Assembly: GCF_003402535.2 (NCBI RefSeq)
Contig: NZ_AP025172.1
Span: forward strand, 124,001-188,000
DNA length: 64,000 nucleotides
DNA from: Cupriavidus sp. P-10
GTDB taxonomy: Bacteria; Pseudomonadota; Gammaproteobacteria; Burkholderiales; Burkholderiaceae
Direction of reading: 5' to 3'
The position numbers and the translations under genes were made by a program. Positions 18,454 through 29,079 of the stretch are shown here, in pieces. Each line of letters begins with the position of its first letter. Within the stretch, counting starts at the first letter, position 1. The notes under the pieces were generated by a model that worked only from the letters and a program-made list of their open reading frames with translations, was not told where the DNA came from and ran no database searches.

Positions 18454-18948
18454 ATGGAACAGGCAGAGACGAAAGTCACGCAAGGGGGCGCCCTCGGAAC
18501 GAGCACGCTAAGGGTGCCCACATTCGGCGAACGGGCAGTTGCTTCCCCCTCGACCTCGGACCCCACATCCGGGTCCTCCTCCGTCCGGCATGGGGAGGAT
18601 GGACCCGCTTCAGCGGAAGGAAAGGCCTCGCAGAACCTTTCGCGCGAACTGGACAAGCTGCTTGAGCGTCTTCCTGGACTGGCCGGCGAAGACCGCGACA
18701 AGGCCAAGGCCGAGTTTCTGGAGATCGCGGCAAAGTCGGCAGGTACGGCCACGGAACTCGTCGCCAAGTCGGCTGACGTCGCCAAGCGGGTCACAGGACG
18801 CGTTAAGTCGGAGTGGGATACCGGACGCGAGCGTGCGGAATCGTTTGTCCATGCCAATCCGCTGCGCGCGGTTGGCATCGCCTTGGGCATTGGCGTGATG
18901 CTGGGCGCGAGATTATTCGGATCGTCTAGGCAAGGTGGCCCTTTATAA
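18454..18948 (+). CDS. DUF883 (ElaB/YqjD-like) membrane-anchored protein
   Basis: A 164-residue protein. The ATG at 18454 is preferred over the one 6 bp upstream because GGAG (18443) is then at proper distance. Residues 1-55 are low-complexity. A helical segment (LSRELDKLLERLPGLAGEDR) and Lys/Ala-rich coil follow, ending in the family hallmark ‘FVHANPLRAVGIALGIGVML’, a C-terminal membrane anchor. ElaB/YqjD proteins bind ribosomes or act in stationary-phase stress at the inner membrane. The long N-terminal extension is unusual for the family (~100 aa). Family confident, function by analogy only. Confidence 0.8.
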   Translation: MEQAETKVTQGGALGTSTLRVPTFGERAVASPSTSDPTSGSSSVRHGEDGPASAEGKASQNLSRELDKLLERLPGLAGEDRDKAKAEFLEIAAKSAGTATELVAKSADVAKRVTGRVKSEWDTGRERAESFVHANPLRAVGIALGIGVMLGARLFGSSRQGGPL

Positions 18949-18968
18949 GCGCATTCTGTCAAGCTAAG

Positions 18969-18994
18969 CGAGGGCGCGACACGCAGCGCCCTCG
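18969..18994. terminator. Hairpin between convergent genes
   Basis: A perfect 8-bp stem CGAGGGCG/CGCCCTCG with a 10-nt loop lies 21 bp after the DUF883 stop and downstream of the convergent paoC-like gene. No T-tract follows on either strand, so the terminator role is only suggested by position. Confidence 0.35.
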
Positions 18995-19059
18995 AGATGG
19001 CGCAACGGGCCCATCGGTCGTTGGACAGATACAGATGAACATGAGCCGTGGCAAGCGCA

Positions 19060-21339
19060 CTATCTTGACATCACCTTGTCTGGCGTCATCGGCGTGCTGC
19101 GCAGGCGGCGGCCGGTCGCGTGATAGATCGCGTTGCTGACGGCGGCCGAAACGCCGACCAGCCCGATTTCGCCCACGCCCTTCGCGCCGATCCGGCTCAC
19201 GATGCGGTCGTCTTCCTCGACAAAGATCACGTCGACATCCTGGACGTCGGCATTGGTGGCAACGTGATATTCGGCGATATTCCGGTTCATGAAGCGACCC
19301 AGCGCGTGGTCCGACAAGGTCTCTTCGTGCAGCGCCTGGCTGATACCCCACACCACGCCGCCCACGATCTGGCTGCGCGCGGTCTTGGGATTGATGATGC
19401 GGCCCGCGGCGACCGCGCTGACCACGCGCGTCACCCGCACCGTGCCGAAGGTCTCGTCGACGCGGACTTCGCAGAATACTGCGGAGTGCACGGCGCGGAT
19501 CGTCTTCTTCTGCCTGGCGATGTTCGGCAGCTGGAGATAGGCGGCTTCCAGTTTCTCCCTGCCACTCGCGGCCATCAGCGCGGCAAGCGACATGGCGCGG
19601 TCGGGTGCCGAACGCAACCGGATCTCGCCTCCGGTGAATTCCAGGTCTTCGAAACGCGCGGTTTCGAAGCCGCTGCCCTTGACGCGCCGGGCCATATGCC
19701 AGAGCAGATGCTGCAGCTTCTCGCAGACCCCGTCGACGGCGGACCCTATGGTTGCCACATGCGCGGAGCCACCCTCGATCGGCGCAAGCGGAAGATCCGA
19801 ATCGCCGAGATGAAACGTGACCTGCTCCAGCGGCAGGCCCATCGCTGCGGCGGCAATCTGGGCCATCACGGTATAAGTGCCGGTGCCGATATCGCTTGCC
19901 GCACTGAACACGTCTAGCGTGCCGTCGCGGTGCAGGATCGCCCGCGCCCGGCTGAACATCTGCAGCGCATCCCAAGTGCCGGTGGCCATGCCCCAGCCGA
20001 CCAGTTCATGGCCTGCGCGCATGGAGCGCGGCGCGGGGGGCCGCGCGGCCCAGCCGAAGCGCTCGGCGCCCTGCTCGTAGCAGGCCCGCAGTTCCTTGGT
20101 CGAGAACGGCAGCCCTTTGGCGGAGTCGCGCTCAGCGTAGTTCTTCAGCCGCAGCGCGAGCGGATCCATGCCCAGCGCGTAGGACAGTTCGTCCATCGCG
20201 ACCTCGAGCGCATGAACACCGTGCGCCGCGCCGGGCGCGCGCATGTCCATCGGGCTGTACTGGTCGAGGTCGACCAGCTTGTAGCTGTAGCGCAGGTTCT
20301 CGCAGGCGTAGAGTTGCGCCGACCAGTTGACCACCACTTCGACGTAGTCTTCCAGCCGCGAAGTCTCGGCAACAGCTTCATGAACGATGCTGGCCAGGGT
20401 GCCATCCTGCCGCGCCGCGAGCCTGACGCGCTGCCATGTCTCCGGGCGATGCCCGAACGTGAACATCTGCTGGCGCGTCAGTACCACCCGCACCGAACGC
20501 CGGAGCTTCAGCGCGGCCATCACCGCCAGCAGCAGCTGGTACTGTGGCCGCAGTCCCGAGCCGAAGGCGCCCCCGACGAACAGGTTCCTGACAGTCACCT
20601 TGCGCTTGGGCAGGCCGAATACGCGCGACACCATCCAGCGCGAGTTCTGCGAGCCCTGGGTCTTGTCATGGATGGTCAGGTGGCCGTCGGCAGCGTGCAG
20701 GACTGTGGTGGCGAACAGTTCCATCGGGTTATGGTGCTCCACGCCGCTGTAGAACTCGGCGTCGATCTTCACGGGTGCCGCGGCGAAGGCCGCATCGGCA
20801 TCGCCCTTTGGCTTTGGGGGCGCCGAGAAGCCGACCTTGAACTTGGCGGGTTCGTGCGCCCGTTCCAGGTTTGACATCAGGTTGGTCTCGTGGGCCTGCG
20901 CCTCGTAACTGACGTGTACCAGCGAGGCAGCATAGCGCGCGAGTTCGAAACTGGCGGCAAGCACCAGTGCCACCGGTTGCCCGCTGTAGAAGATCCTGTC
21001 GTCGAGGAAGGGCTTGAAGGGAGACCCGGCCGGGGCGGTCATGTCCTTGTAGAACAGGTCCAGCGTGCGCATCCGCGGGCGGTTCAGGTGCGATAGTACC
21101 TCGACCACACCGGGCACCTCGAGCGCCCGGCTGACGTCCAGCGCGGCAATGCGTCCCCTGGCGATGGTGCCGCTGACCACGACACCGTAGAGCAGGTCTT
21201 GCGCCGGGTGCTCGGCGGCATAGCGGGCCTGCCCGGTGACCTTGGCCACGCCGTCGACGCGGGACACCGGCGTGCCGATCGCCACTCGGCCATTGGCAGG
21301 CCGGGTGAGCGGCGGTTGCATCAGGTTTGCTTCGGTCAT
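19060..21339 (-). CDS. paoC: Aldehyde oxidoreductase, molybdenum-binding subunit (PaoC-like)
   Basis: A 759-residue large subunit of the xanthine oxidase family, shorter than XDH because the FeS and FAD parts are separate genes. It opens ‘IGTPVSRVDGVAKVTGQARY’, carries the cofactor-contact segment ‘FVGGAFGSGLRPQYQL’, ‘MRAPGAAHGVHALEVAMDEL’, and ends with ‘IGAKGVGEIGLVG’, whose Glu is the catalytic base. It holds the molybdopterin cofactor and oxidises aldehydes to acids. Its start overlaps the FAD-subunit stop by 4 bp (ATGA). No PaoD/XdhC-type maturation chaperone is adjacent. Confidence 0.92.
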   Translation of the reverse strand: MTEANLMQPPLTRPANGRVAIGTPVSRVDGVAKVTGQARYAAEHPAQDLLYGVVVSGTIARGRIAALDVSRALEVPGVVEVLSHLNRPRMRTLDLFYKDMTAPAGSPFKPFLDDRIFYSGQPVALVLAASFELARYAASLVHVSYEAQAHETNLMSNLERAHEPAKFKVGFSAPPKPKGDADAAFAAAPVKIDAEFYSGVEHHNPMELFATTVLHAADGHLTIHDKTQGSQNSRWMVSRVFGLPKRKVTVRNLFVGGAFGSGLRPQYQLLLAVMAALKLRRSVRVVLTRQQMFTFGHRPETWQRVRLAARQDGTLASIVHEAVAETSRLEDYVEVVVNWSAQLYACENLRYSYKLVDLDQYSPMDMRAPGAAHGVHALEVAMDELSYALGMDPLALRLKNYAERDSAKGLPFSTKELRACYEQGAERFGWAARPPAPRSMRAGHELVGWGMATGTWDALQMFSRARAILHRDGTLDVFSAASDIGTGTYTVMAQIAAAAMGLPLEQVTFHLGDSDLPLAPIEGGSAHVATIGSAVDGVCEKLQHLLWHMARRVKGSGFETARFEDLEFTGGEIRLRSAPDRAMSLAALMAASGREKLEAAYLQLPNIARQKKTIRAVHSAVFCEVRVDETFGTVRVTRVVSAVAAGRIINPKTARSQIVGGVVWGISQALHEETLSDHALGRFMNRNIAEYHVATNADVQDVDVIFVEEDDRIVSRIGAKGVGEIGLVGVSAAVSNAIYHATGRRLRSTPMTPDKVMSR

Positions 21340-22424
21340 GTGTCGAGCCCCTGGCGGAAGGCATCTTCGCCGGTGTTGGTGAGAATGCCTGCCGTGGCCA
21401 TCTCCAGCGCGCGCACGATGGCGCGCTCGGCAAGCAGGATCTTGAAGCTGTTCCCCGGCAAGCTTTCCGGCAGCGCCGGGCCGCCCCAGGAGCGGGCGTC
21501 GCGCAGGAGCCAGCGCGCGGCCTCGCCAAAGTGCTGGGCATTGGCCGGCTTGCCCGCCAGCATCGCTTCGGCCTGCGGATCGCGCCAGGGTCTGTGGGCC
21601 ACGCCGCCGAGCGCGATGCGCCCCTCGCGCACCGTGCCATCCTCGGCCAGGTCCAGCGCCGCGGCCACCGACACCAGCGCAAACGCATATGACGCGCGCT
21701 CGCGGATTTTCAGGTAGGTGCTGTGGCGGGCGAACGGGCCAGCGGGGAGGCTCAGGTGAGTGATGAGTTCGTCGCGGCGCAAGGTGGTGTCGATATCGGG
21801 GCGGTCGCCCGGCAGGCGATGGAATTCAGCGAAGGGAATCTCGCGCTTGCCGCGTATCGATTCGACATGGACGGTCGCATCCAGCGCCGCCAGCGCGACG
21901 CACATGTCCGACGGATGGGTGGCGACGCAGTGCTCGCTCGCGCCAAGGATGGCATGCTGGCGCGCCAGTCCGCTCGCGGCGGGGCAACCGCTCCCTGGCT
22001 CGCGCTTGTTGCATGGAACGCCGTCATCGTAGAAGTAGTGGCAGCGGGTGCGCTGCAGCAGGTTGCCGCCATTGGTCGCGACATTGCGGATCTGCGGAGA
22101 GGCGCCGGCCAGGATTGCGGCGTGCAGCAGCGGAAAGCGCTCGCGGACCAGCGGATCGTTGGCGGTGCGCGCATTGGTGGCAAGCGCTCCCAGCCGCAAG
22201 CCGCCGTCGCCGTCGTCCTCGATCTCATCCAGCGGCAGGCGGCGGATGTCCACCAGCGCCACCGGCCGGGCGAGATTTGCCTTCATCAGGTCGAGCAGGT
22301 TGGTGCCGCCAGCAAGATAGCGCGGCGCCGGACGTGCGTCGATCTCGCTGTCGTCGCTGGCAATGGCAATCGCGGCGATCGCGTCGGCCACGCTGGCGGA
22401 ACGCTCATAGCGGAAGGGGTTCAT
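21336..22424 (-). CDS. paoB: Aldehyde oxidoreductase, FAD-binding subunit with extra FeS cluster (PaoB-like)
   Basis: A 362-residue FAD subunit starting MNPFRYERSASVADAIAAIA. FAD-binding signatures are ‘YLAGGTNLLDLMKANLARP’ and ‘GASPQIRNVATNGGNLLQRT’. An insert with four cysteines (RCHYFYD, PCNKREPGSGC, EHC) matches the [4Fe-4S] loop of PaoB/4-hydroxybenzoyl-CoA-reductase-type subunits and separates this from plain XdhB. The ATG overlaps the stop of the FeS subunit (ATGA) and its own stop overlaps the next start, so the three genes are translationally coupled. It passes electrons between the molybdenum centre, FeS clusters and the acceptor. Confidence 0.92.
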   Translation of the reverse strand: MNPFRYERSASVADAIAAIAIASDDSEIDARPAPRYLAGGTNLLDLMKANLARPVALVDIRRLPLDEIEDDGDGGLRLGALATNARTANDPLVRERFPLLHAAILAGASPQIRNVATNGGNLLQRTRCHYFYDDGVPCNKREPGSGCPAASGLARQHAILGASEHCVATHPSDMCVALAALDATVHVESIRGKREIPFAEFHRLPGDRPDIDTTLRRDELITHLSLPAGPFARHSTYLKIRERASYAFALVSVAAALDLAEDGTVREGRIALGGVAHRPWRDPQAEAMLAGKPANAQHFGEAARWLLRDARSWGGPALPESLPGNSFKILLAERAIVRALEMATAGILTNTGEDAFRQGLDT

Positions 22425-22978
22425 GGCAGCTCCGGTACGGTGCCCTTGTCGCGCCGATGCCACAGCACCGCGGAGACAGCCTGCACGATTTGCGGATAGG
22501 CGCCACAGCGGCACAGGTTGCCGCTCAGCCGCTCGCGGATCTCCGCTTCGTTGGCCGGCGGATGCTCGTTCATCAGCCCCGCGGCCGAGCACAGCTGCCC
22601 GGGCGTGCAATAGCCGCACTGAAAGGCGTCGTGGTCGATGAAGGCCTGCTGCAGCGGATGCAGGCCAGCGCTGCCCGCCTGCTCCGCGAGCCCCTCGACC
22701 GTGGTGATGTCGGCGTTGTCGTACGACACCGCTAGTGTCAGGCAGGCATTGATCCGCTGGCCGTCGACCAGGATGGTGCAGGCGCCGCATTGGCCGTGGT
22801 CGCAGCCCTTCTTGGTCCCGCTTAGTCGGAGGCGCTCGCGCAGCAGGTCGAGCAGCGAAACCCAGGGCTCCACAGACAACTCGTAGCGGTTCCCATTGAC
22901 CGTCAGCTGGATCGCTACAGCACTGATGAGTGAGGGAGAAGGCGCCTCCGTCGGAGACAAGGAATCGGATTCTGACAT
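22421..22978 (-). CDS. paoA: Aldehyde oxidoreductase, [2Fe-2S] subunit (PaoA-like)
   Basis: A 185-residue subunit with both cluster motifs: plant-type ‘GCDHGQCGACTILVDGQRIN’ followed by ‘ACLTL’, and ‘FQCGYCTPGQLCSA’ with ‘LSGNLCRCGAYPQIV’. The first gene of the three-gene operon. E. coli PaoA carries a twin-arginine signal for periplasmic export; the N-terminus here (MSESDSLSPTEAPSPS) has none, so the enzyme may stay in the cytoplasm or use a different start. The start was chosen at the ATG after ‘GHA’, where the family homology begins shortly after. Confidence 0.92.
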   Translation of the reverse strand: MSESDSLSPTEAPSPSLISAVAIQLTVNGNRYELSVEPWVSLLDLLRERLRLSGTKKGCDHGQCGACTILVDGQRINACLTLAVSYDNADITTVEGLAEQAGSAGLHPLQQAFIDHDAFQCGYCTPGQLCSAAGLMNEHPPANEAEIRERLSGNLCRCGAYPQIVQAVSAVLWHRRDKGTVPELP

Positions 22979-23320
22979 GGCATGCCCCTTGTGCGAGAGC
23001 GAGGGCCAGCGTACGCGAGCCGCATCGGACACCACAGCGCAATGAATATGCCATCGCCAAAGCGTCAGCCAGCGCAGCGCGTGAGTCAAAACTTCATCTT
23101 CGCTGCCGGTAGCCGCTGCAGAAATTGCTGCTGCCTTACCTCTTCGCTGCCGCCTTGTCCGGTAAGTAATCGTTCTCGGTTCCGACAGATATTTGTCGGT
23201 TGCTGCCCAATCCAAATCCAAGTTTGAAGCGGGCTGTGGATGTCTGATTTGGAGTCGCTCGAATGACGTCGCTGAGGTTGTCGAGTACGCTATTTATGCC
23301 GGAGGCGAGAGAAACAGACA
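22979..23320. other. Divergent region between paoA and the Nudix gene
   Basis: No gene is supported. It must contain the promoters of the aldehyde oxidoreductase operon (leftward) and the Nudix gene (rightward). GGAGGCGAG at 23301 serves as ribosome-binding region of the latter. I see no strong palindrome. Confidence 0.45.
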
Positions 23321-23743
23321 ATGAGGCTCATTAGGCATTCTGTTGGTTTAGTTGTGCTCCGGCCTACTGCTGGTCAGTGGCTCTGCCTGGTCCTGCGTGC
23401 ATACCGGAATTGGGACATGCCCAAAGGCATGCCTGAGCCTGATGAGCAGCCGCTATCGGCCGCGATGCGGGAAGCCAGGGAGGAAACTGGCTTGTCAACG
23501 CTTGAGCTTCGCTGGGGAGAGGACTATCGCGAAACGGAACCTTATGCGAACGGCAAGATTGCGCGCTTCTATCTTGCGGTGTCACCCATGGGGGAGGTGA
23601 GCTTACCAATTAGCGCTGAACTAAAGCGCCCAGAACACCACGAGTTTCGCTGGGTGACATTTGCGGAGGCCGAGCAACTGCTGCCATCTCGGTTCGAGCC
23701 GATACTGGAATGGGCGCAGAGCATGGCCGGAGCACCGGGTTAA
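23321..23743 (+). CDS. Nudix hydrolase
   Basis: A 140-residue protein with a full Nudix box, ‘GMPEPDEQPLSAAMREAREE’ then ‘TGL’, fitting Gx5Ex7REUxEExGU. It hydrolyses a nucleoside diphosphate linked to another moiety, using a divalent metal held by the box glutamates. N-terminal ‘SVGLVVLRP’ and ‘WDMPKGMPEPDE’ resemble diadenosine-polyphosphate or RppH-like members. GGAGG precedes the ATG. It stands alone; substrate not determinable. Confidence 0.9.
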   Translation: MRLIRHSVGLVVLRPTAGQWLCLVLRAYRNWDMPKGMPEPDEQPLSAAMREAREETGLSTLELRWGEDYRETEPYANGKIARFYLAVSPMGEVSLPISAELKRPEHHEFRWVTFAEAEQLLPSRFEPILEWAQSMAGAPG

Positions 23744-23958
23744 GGTTGGCGGAGGTCCTTCGTCCCTCGCTGCCCAATTGCTAGTCCCTGGCTGCGTTGA
23801 CCCATATTGCTGCTGCTGCGAGTACGCAGGAGAACAAATAGTTTTACACGAAATCTTTGGGGTCGGACTATGCTCTCCTGTGATAAGGTGAGCCCTGTTG
23901 TGCATAGTTTTAATTCAAACTGTCTTCTCTCACACCTCCACTAGAAAGGAAGAATCGT

Positions 23959-24270
23959 ATGGCTACATACAAAGAGTTGATGGCCCAGAAGCGGGCGCTC
24001 GAAGCTCACCTGGAAGAAGTGCGTGCCCAGGAAGTAGCAGGTGTCATCGAGAAGATCCAGACTTTGATGGCAGAGTACGACCTGACCGTCGAGGACATTA
24101 CCAAGCGCAGGCGCGGACGCCCGGCGGGCAACGGTGCAAGCAAGCCGAAGTCCGAGCTGCCTCCGAAGTATCGTGACCCCAAGACCGGAAAAACCTGGTC
24201 GGGGAGGGGCCGTGCGCCTGCCTGGCTGGGTAAGAACCCGAACCGGTTTCTGGTTGCAGAAGAAGCTTGA
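23959..24270 (+). CDS. H-NS-like nucleoid-associated protein
   Basis: A 103-residue H-NS/BpH3-type protein starting MATYKELMAQKRALEAHLEE, with AAGGAAG upstream. Residues 1-45 form the oligomerising coiled coil. The linker is basic (KRRRGRPAG), and the C-terminal DNA-binding module is ‘YRDPKTGKTWSGRGRAPAWL’, whose RGR core inserts in the minor groove. Such proteins silence AT-rich, often foreign, DNA. Burkholderiales carry many paralogues, so this is probably an accessory copy. The leader (23790-23950) is AT-rich. Confidence 0.92.
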   Translation: MATYKELMAQKRALEAHLEEVRAQEVAGVIEKIQTLMAEYDLTVEDITKRRRGRPAGNGASKPKSELPPKYRDPKTGKTWSGRGRAPAWLGKNPNRFLVAEEA

Positions 24271-24616
24271 AGTTCAGACGACGCAAAACTCAGTCGAATG
24301 AATCTCGACCCCTACCGCGTTTCTCCGGTTCAATGGCTGAACTCCTGGCCATCATCGATGAGCAAGTAGAGATCATCCGTGAGCATGGGCGTTAGGCGAA
24401 TCCATTTGGTGCTTGGGATTGGCGTTACGTTCGCGAGTCATTTCCTCTTGCACTGCACCGTGGTCCCGTCCGCGGCGGGACCAGAGCGCGGATTTTAGGT
24501 TAGAATGCGAAGCTTGAAACGTTTCCCAGCGATGGGGTTTAAGCGAAGGCAAATGTCTCTGCGAGAGCGTTGGAAGCCCTGAAATCCCGGACGCCAGGCA
24601 ATATTGTTTCTCCCCA
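24271..24616. other. Region upstream of tRNA-Leu
   Basis: No gene is supported; a 20-codon frame at 24334 (MAELLAIIDEQVEIIREHGR) looks protein-like but has no ribosome site. TTAGAAT at 24500-24506 could be a -10 element for the tRNA transcript, though no good -35 is visible. Confidence 0.35.
24462..24482. terminator. GC-rich hairpin between H-NS-like gene and tRNA-Leu
   Basis: GGTCCCG and CGGGACC form a perfect 7-bp stem around TCCGCGG, which can extend by two more pairs. A GATTTTAGG stretch follows ten bases later rather than a true T-tract. It lies 190 bp past the H-NS-like stop. Confidence 0.3.
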
Positions 24617-24701
24617 GCCGACGTGGTGAAATTGGTAGACACGCTATCTTGAGGGGGTAGTGGCGAAAGCTGTGCGAGTTCGAGTCTCGCCGTCGGCACC
24701 A
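24617..24701 (+). tRNA. tRNA-Leu (anticodon GAG)
   Basis: A full class II cloverleaf can be drawn: acceptor stem GCCGACG pairing with CGTCGGC, D-arm with ‘TGGTGAAATTGGTAGACAC’, anticodon stem CTATC/GGTAG with loop TTGAGGG (anticodon GAG), a long variable arm, and T-loop GTTCGAGTC. Discriminator A at 24698 and an encoded CCA at 24699-24701. It matches the known pattern of bacterial tRNA-Leu(GAG), reading CUC/CUU codons. Confidence 0.95.
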
Positions 24702-24718
24702 GACAACTTAGAAGCAGA

Positions 24719-25327
24719 ATGCAGACGGTCGCGGTTCTGGATTTTGAAACGACGGGATTGTCGCCAAGCCTCGGTGACCGAGCCACGGAAATCGCTGTCA
24801 TTTTGCTGCGTGACGGCGAGATTGTCGACCGTTATCAAAGCTTGATGAACGCTGGAAGGCGTATCCCCCCGCAGGTAGTAAGCCTCACCGGAATCACCAA
24901 TGACATGATTGCAGATGCGCCTGCCGCATCGAAGGTCATGGGTGAAGCGGCCCGGTTTGTCGGCAGGCATCCGGTGGTAGCCCACAATGCCGGATTTGAC
25001 CGAAGGTTTTGGCAAGCCGAGCTTGGGCTTCTGGACATCGCAGCCAATCAGCACTTCGCGTGTACGATGCTCACCTCCAGGCGTATATACCCACACGCTC
25101 AAAATCACAGGCTATCCACACTCGTCGATATGCTGAAATTGCCCAAAAGCGGGCGCGCGCACAGAGCGATGGCCGACGCTGAAATGACCGGTCATTTGTG
25201 GCATCGACTGCGACACGATATCGCTCGGACGTACGGAGTGAGGCAGGTCGATTACGCGCTCATCGCCCGTGTTCAAGCCACCAGCCGGGCGAAAGTACCG
25301 ACGTTCCTTCGTTCGCTGGGCGAGTAA
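24719..25327 (+). CDS. DnaQ-like 3'-5' exonuclease domain protein
   Basis: A 202-residue DEDD exonuclease. Exo I is ‘VLDFETTGLSPSLGDRATEI’ (D/E), Exo II ‘VVAHNAGFDRRFWQAEL’ and Exo III ‘HRAMADAEMTGHLWHRL’ with the His four residues before the Asp, as in DEDDh proteins such as DnaQ epsilon or PolC-type nucleases. It lacks the C-terminal polymerase-binding tail of true epsilon and is shorter. It begins only 17 bases after the CCA of tRNA-Leu, so its mRNA is probably made from the tRNA promoter or its own 5' end lies within the tRNA. Confidence 0.88.
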   Translation: MQTVAVLDFETTGLSPSLGDRATEIAVILLRDGEIVDRYQSLMNAGRRIPPQVVSLTGITNDMIADAPAASKVMGEAARFVGRHPVVAHNAGFDRRFWQAELGLLDIAANQHFACTMLTSRRIYPHAQNHRLSTLVDMLKLPKSGRAHRAMADAEMTGHLWHRLRHDIARTYGVRQVDYALIARVQATSRAKVPTFLRSLGE

Positions 25328-25402
25328 GGCGGAAATTGTTTGCGTCGCGCGGGAATACCCGGTCGGGACGGTGCGCCGCCCTTCGTAGCGCTATTTGCGC
25401 AG

Positions 25403-26053
25403 TCAAGTGAGCCCTTCATCCTTCAGCGCCTGTTGCACGGACGGACGCCCGGCGACTCGTGATACATACCTCTTCAGCGCCGGCCAACGCGCGAGCGACA
25501 GCTTGAAGTGGTCGGTCCATCGGAGGATGGTGAACAAGTACGAATCGGCGACGCTGAACTGGCCCATCAAATAATCTTTGTCTGTCAGCTGTTGCTCTAG
25601 CCAGTCGAACCGCTGCGACAGGCGCGTCCATGCCGCGTCCTTGTGCTCCTGTGACGTCGCCGGTTTCCAGAATGGCGCGAAGCCCTTGTGCAACTCGGCC
25701 GAGATGAAATTCAGCCATTCCTGCAGTCGGTAGCGCTCGAACGTGCCAAAGGCTGGCGCCAGATCGCGCCCGGGGGCGCAGTCGGCAATGTACTGGAGGA
25801 TTACCGCGGCTTCAGTCAGCCGATCGCCGTTGTCAAGTGAAAGGGCGGGCACATAGTCTTTAGGATTGATCTTCCGGTAGTCATCGCCACTCTCCATGGT
25901 GTGCGGCGCTCGCTGTAAATCGACGCGCTCGATGGAAAACGGCAACCCCGCCTCTAGCAGGGCAATGTGCGGTGACAATGAGCACGCGCCCGGGGCATAG
26001 TACAGCTTCATGATGTTTAGATTGCCGGACGTATCGGATTTGCTTTGTTTCAT
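25403..26053 (-). CDS. Glutathione S-transferase
   Basis: A GST of bacterial beta/GstA type, with an N-terminal thioredoxin-like domain (‘MKLYYAPGACSLSPHIALLE’) and the family segment ‘DNGDRLTEAAVILQYIAD’ that binds glutathione. The C-terminal helical domain ends ‘RPSVQQALKDEGLT’. Two starts compete: the ATG here (MKQSKSD…, 216 aa) has GGAGAG 3 nt upstream, while the ATG at 26011 gives the conserved family start (202 aa) without a clear ribosome site. Cys10 of the shorter form corresponds to the conserved beta-class cysteine. It converges with the exonuclease gene; probably detoxification. Confidence 0.9.
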   Translation of the reverse strand: MKQSKSDTSGNLNIMKLYYAPGACSLSPHIALLEAGLPFSIERVDLQRAPHTMESGDDYRKINPKDYVPALSLDNGDRLTEAAVILQYIADCAPGRDLAPAFGTFERYRLQEWLNFISAELHKGFAPFWKPATSQEHKDAAWTRLSQRFDWLEQQLTDKDYLMGQFSVADSYLFTILRWTDHFKLSLARWPALKRYVSRVAGRPSVQQALKDEGLT

Positions 26054-26312
26054 GGTCTCTCCATGTCGGACGGATTGCTCACCATGTTCGCCAGCGCAAC
26101 TTCTGTTCCACCATTACCCGATGAAGAGGCGCTCGCCGGCGGCGGTTGGCGTGACGTCGCGCGTGACATCGCACTTGTAAGAACCAGCCGGTCTTGTAAG
26201 AACGTGCGTTACGGTCCCGCCTGGAAGGCAGCAAGCGGGACAAGCCGCCATGCAACGATCAGGGCACGGTTGTTGCAGTCCTTTGGTTTCCGATCCACCA
26301 CTGGAGAGAGCA

Positions 26313-26525
26313 ATGACCAATCATCCTCAGCAACACCCGCAGCGACAACCGTCGAACGACAGTCAGAAGAACCCCGGCGTCCGTACCGACCGGGATCCGG
26401 GCGAGATCAAGAGCCGCAGCGACGATCCGGGTCAAAGCAGCTATGGTGGCTTCAAGAATGAAGACCCGAGCCAACAGCACCAGGGCGATAGGGGCCGCAA
26501 GCAAGACAAGGGACAGGGGAAATAG
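26313..26525 (+). CDS. Small highly hydrophilic protein
   Basis: A 70-residue, strongly polar, Gln/Asp/Gly/Lys-rich protein (MTNHPQQHPQRQPSNDSQKN…) with GGAGAGAG before the ATG. There are no hydrophobic segments, so it is likely intrinsically disordered. Composition resembles stress-related or hydrophilin-type proteins, but I recognise no family. It lies upstream of, and convergent to, the sigma factor gene. Confidence 0.6.
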   Translation: MTNHPQQHPQRQPSNDSQKNPGVRTDRDPGEIKSRSDDPGQSSYGGFKNEDPSQQHQGDRGRKQDKGQGK

Positions 26526-26746
26526 CCCCGCCGGGTTGCCTTCCAGCAGAGCAGTTGATCATTACGCGGGTGCGAGAGCGCTCCGCAAATCCCGGCGCGC
26601 AAGATTTGGGAAACAGGCAGCGAACATCAAACCGCTGTAAGTTTTCCGCGCCGCAGCCGCGTCCTGTCAGGGCAGGGGCCGATGCGTGATCGCTGTGGGC
26701 CTGGAGCAGGGCGCGTGGAAAGGGGGCGCGTACTCCTCGCCTTTGC

Positions 26747-28735
<1,989 letters not shown>

Positions 28736-29079
28736 TACACTCTCCTCGACAGGTTGGCCGACGATCGTCGCGGACAGGATGGCTGGTCAAGCCTGTCGGG
28801 GAGCGAACAAAATCGTGGAATGGCGCACGGACAGTCGAGGCCTCAGTGCCTCTCATGGAATCCGGTGTGCGCAGGATGGGGGATTGTGAATAATACCAGC
28901 TGACGTTGTGCAGTGCAATATGCGGTGGTCTACGGTTTGGTTGAGACCAGGTGTCCTGCCACCATTGCACTGTATGTTTATACAGGTGTGACCTGAAAGT
29001 CAGGGACCGCACCAAGGCGGGGGAACGACCGGACCACCACCGAGAGGCAAATAAGGCACCTACAAGCCGCGCGTGCCGA
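28736..29079. other. Upstream region of the sigma factor gene
   Basis: No gene seen. It contains nested inverted repeats: CAGTGCAAT (28911-28919) with ATTGCACTG (28964-28972), and inside it TGGTCT (28926-28931) with AGACCA (28944-28949). These could form a cruciform or regulator sites. Confidence 0.4.

Noticed and set aside
18959..19975. 338-codon minus frame within paoC
   Set aside because: Out-of-phase shadow of the molybdenum subunit, Arg/Gly-rich.
21336..23060. 574-codon reading of the FAD subunit
   Set aside because: The first ~210 codons are the FeS subunit in the wrong phase; true homology starts at the ATG at 22424.
24373..25108. Minus-strand frames across tRNA-Leu and the exonuclease
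   Set aside because: They run through the tRNA gene and lack homology; antisense noise.
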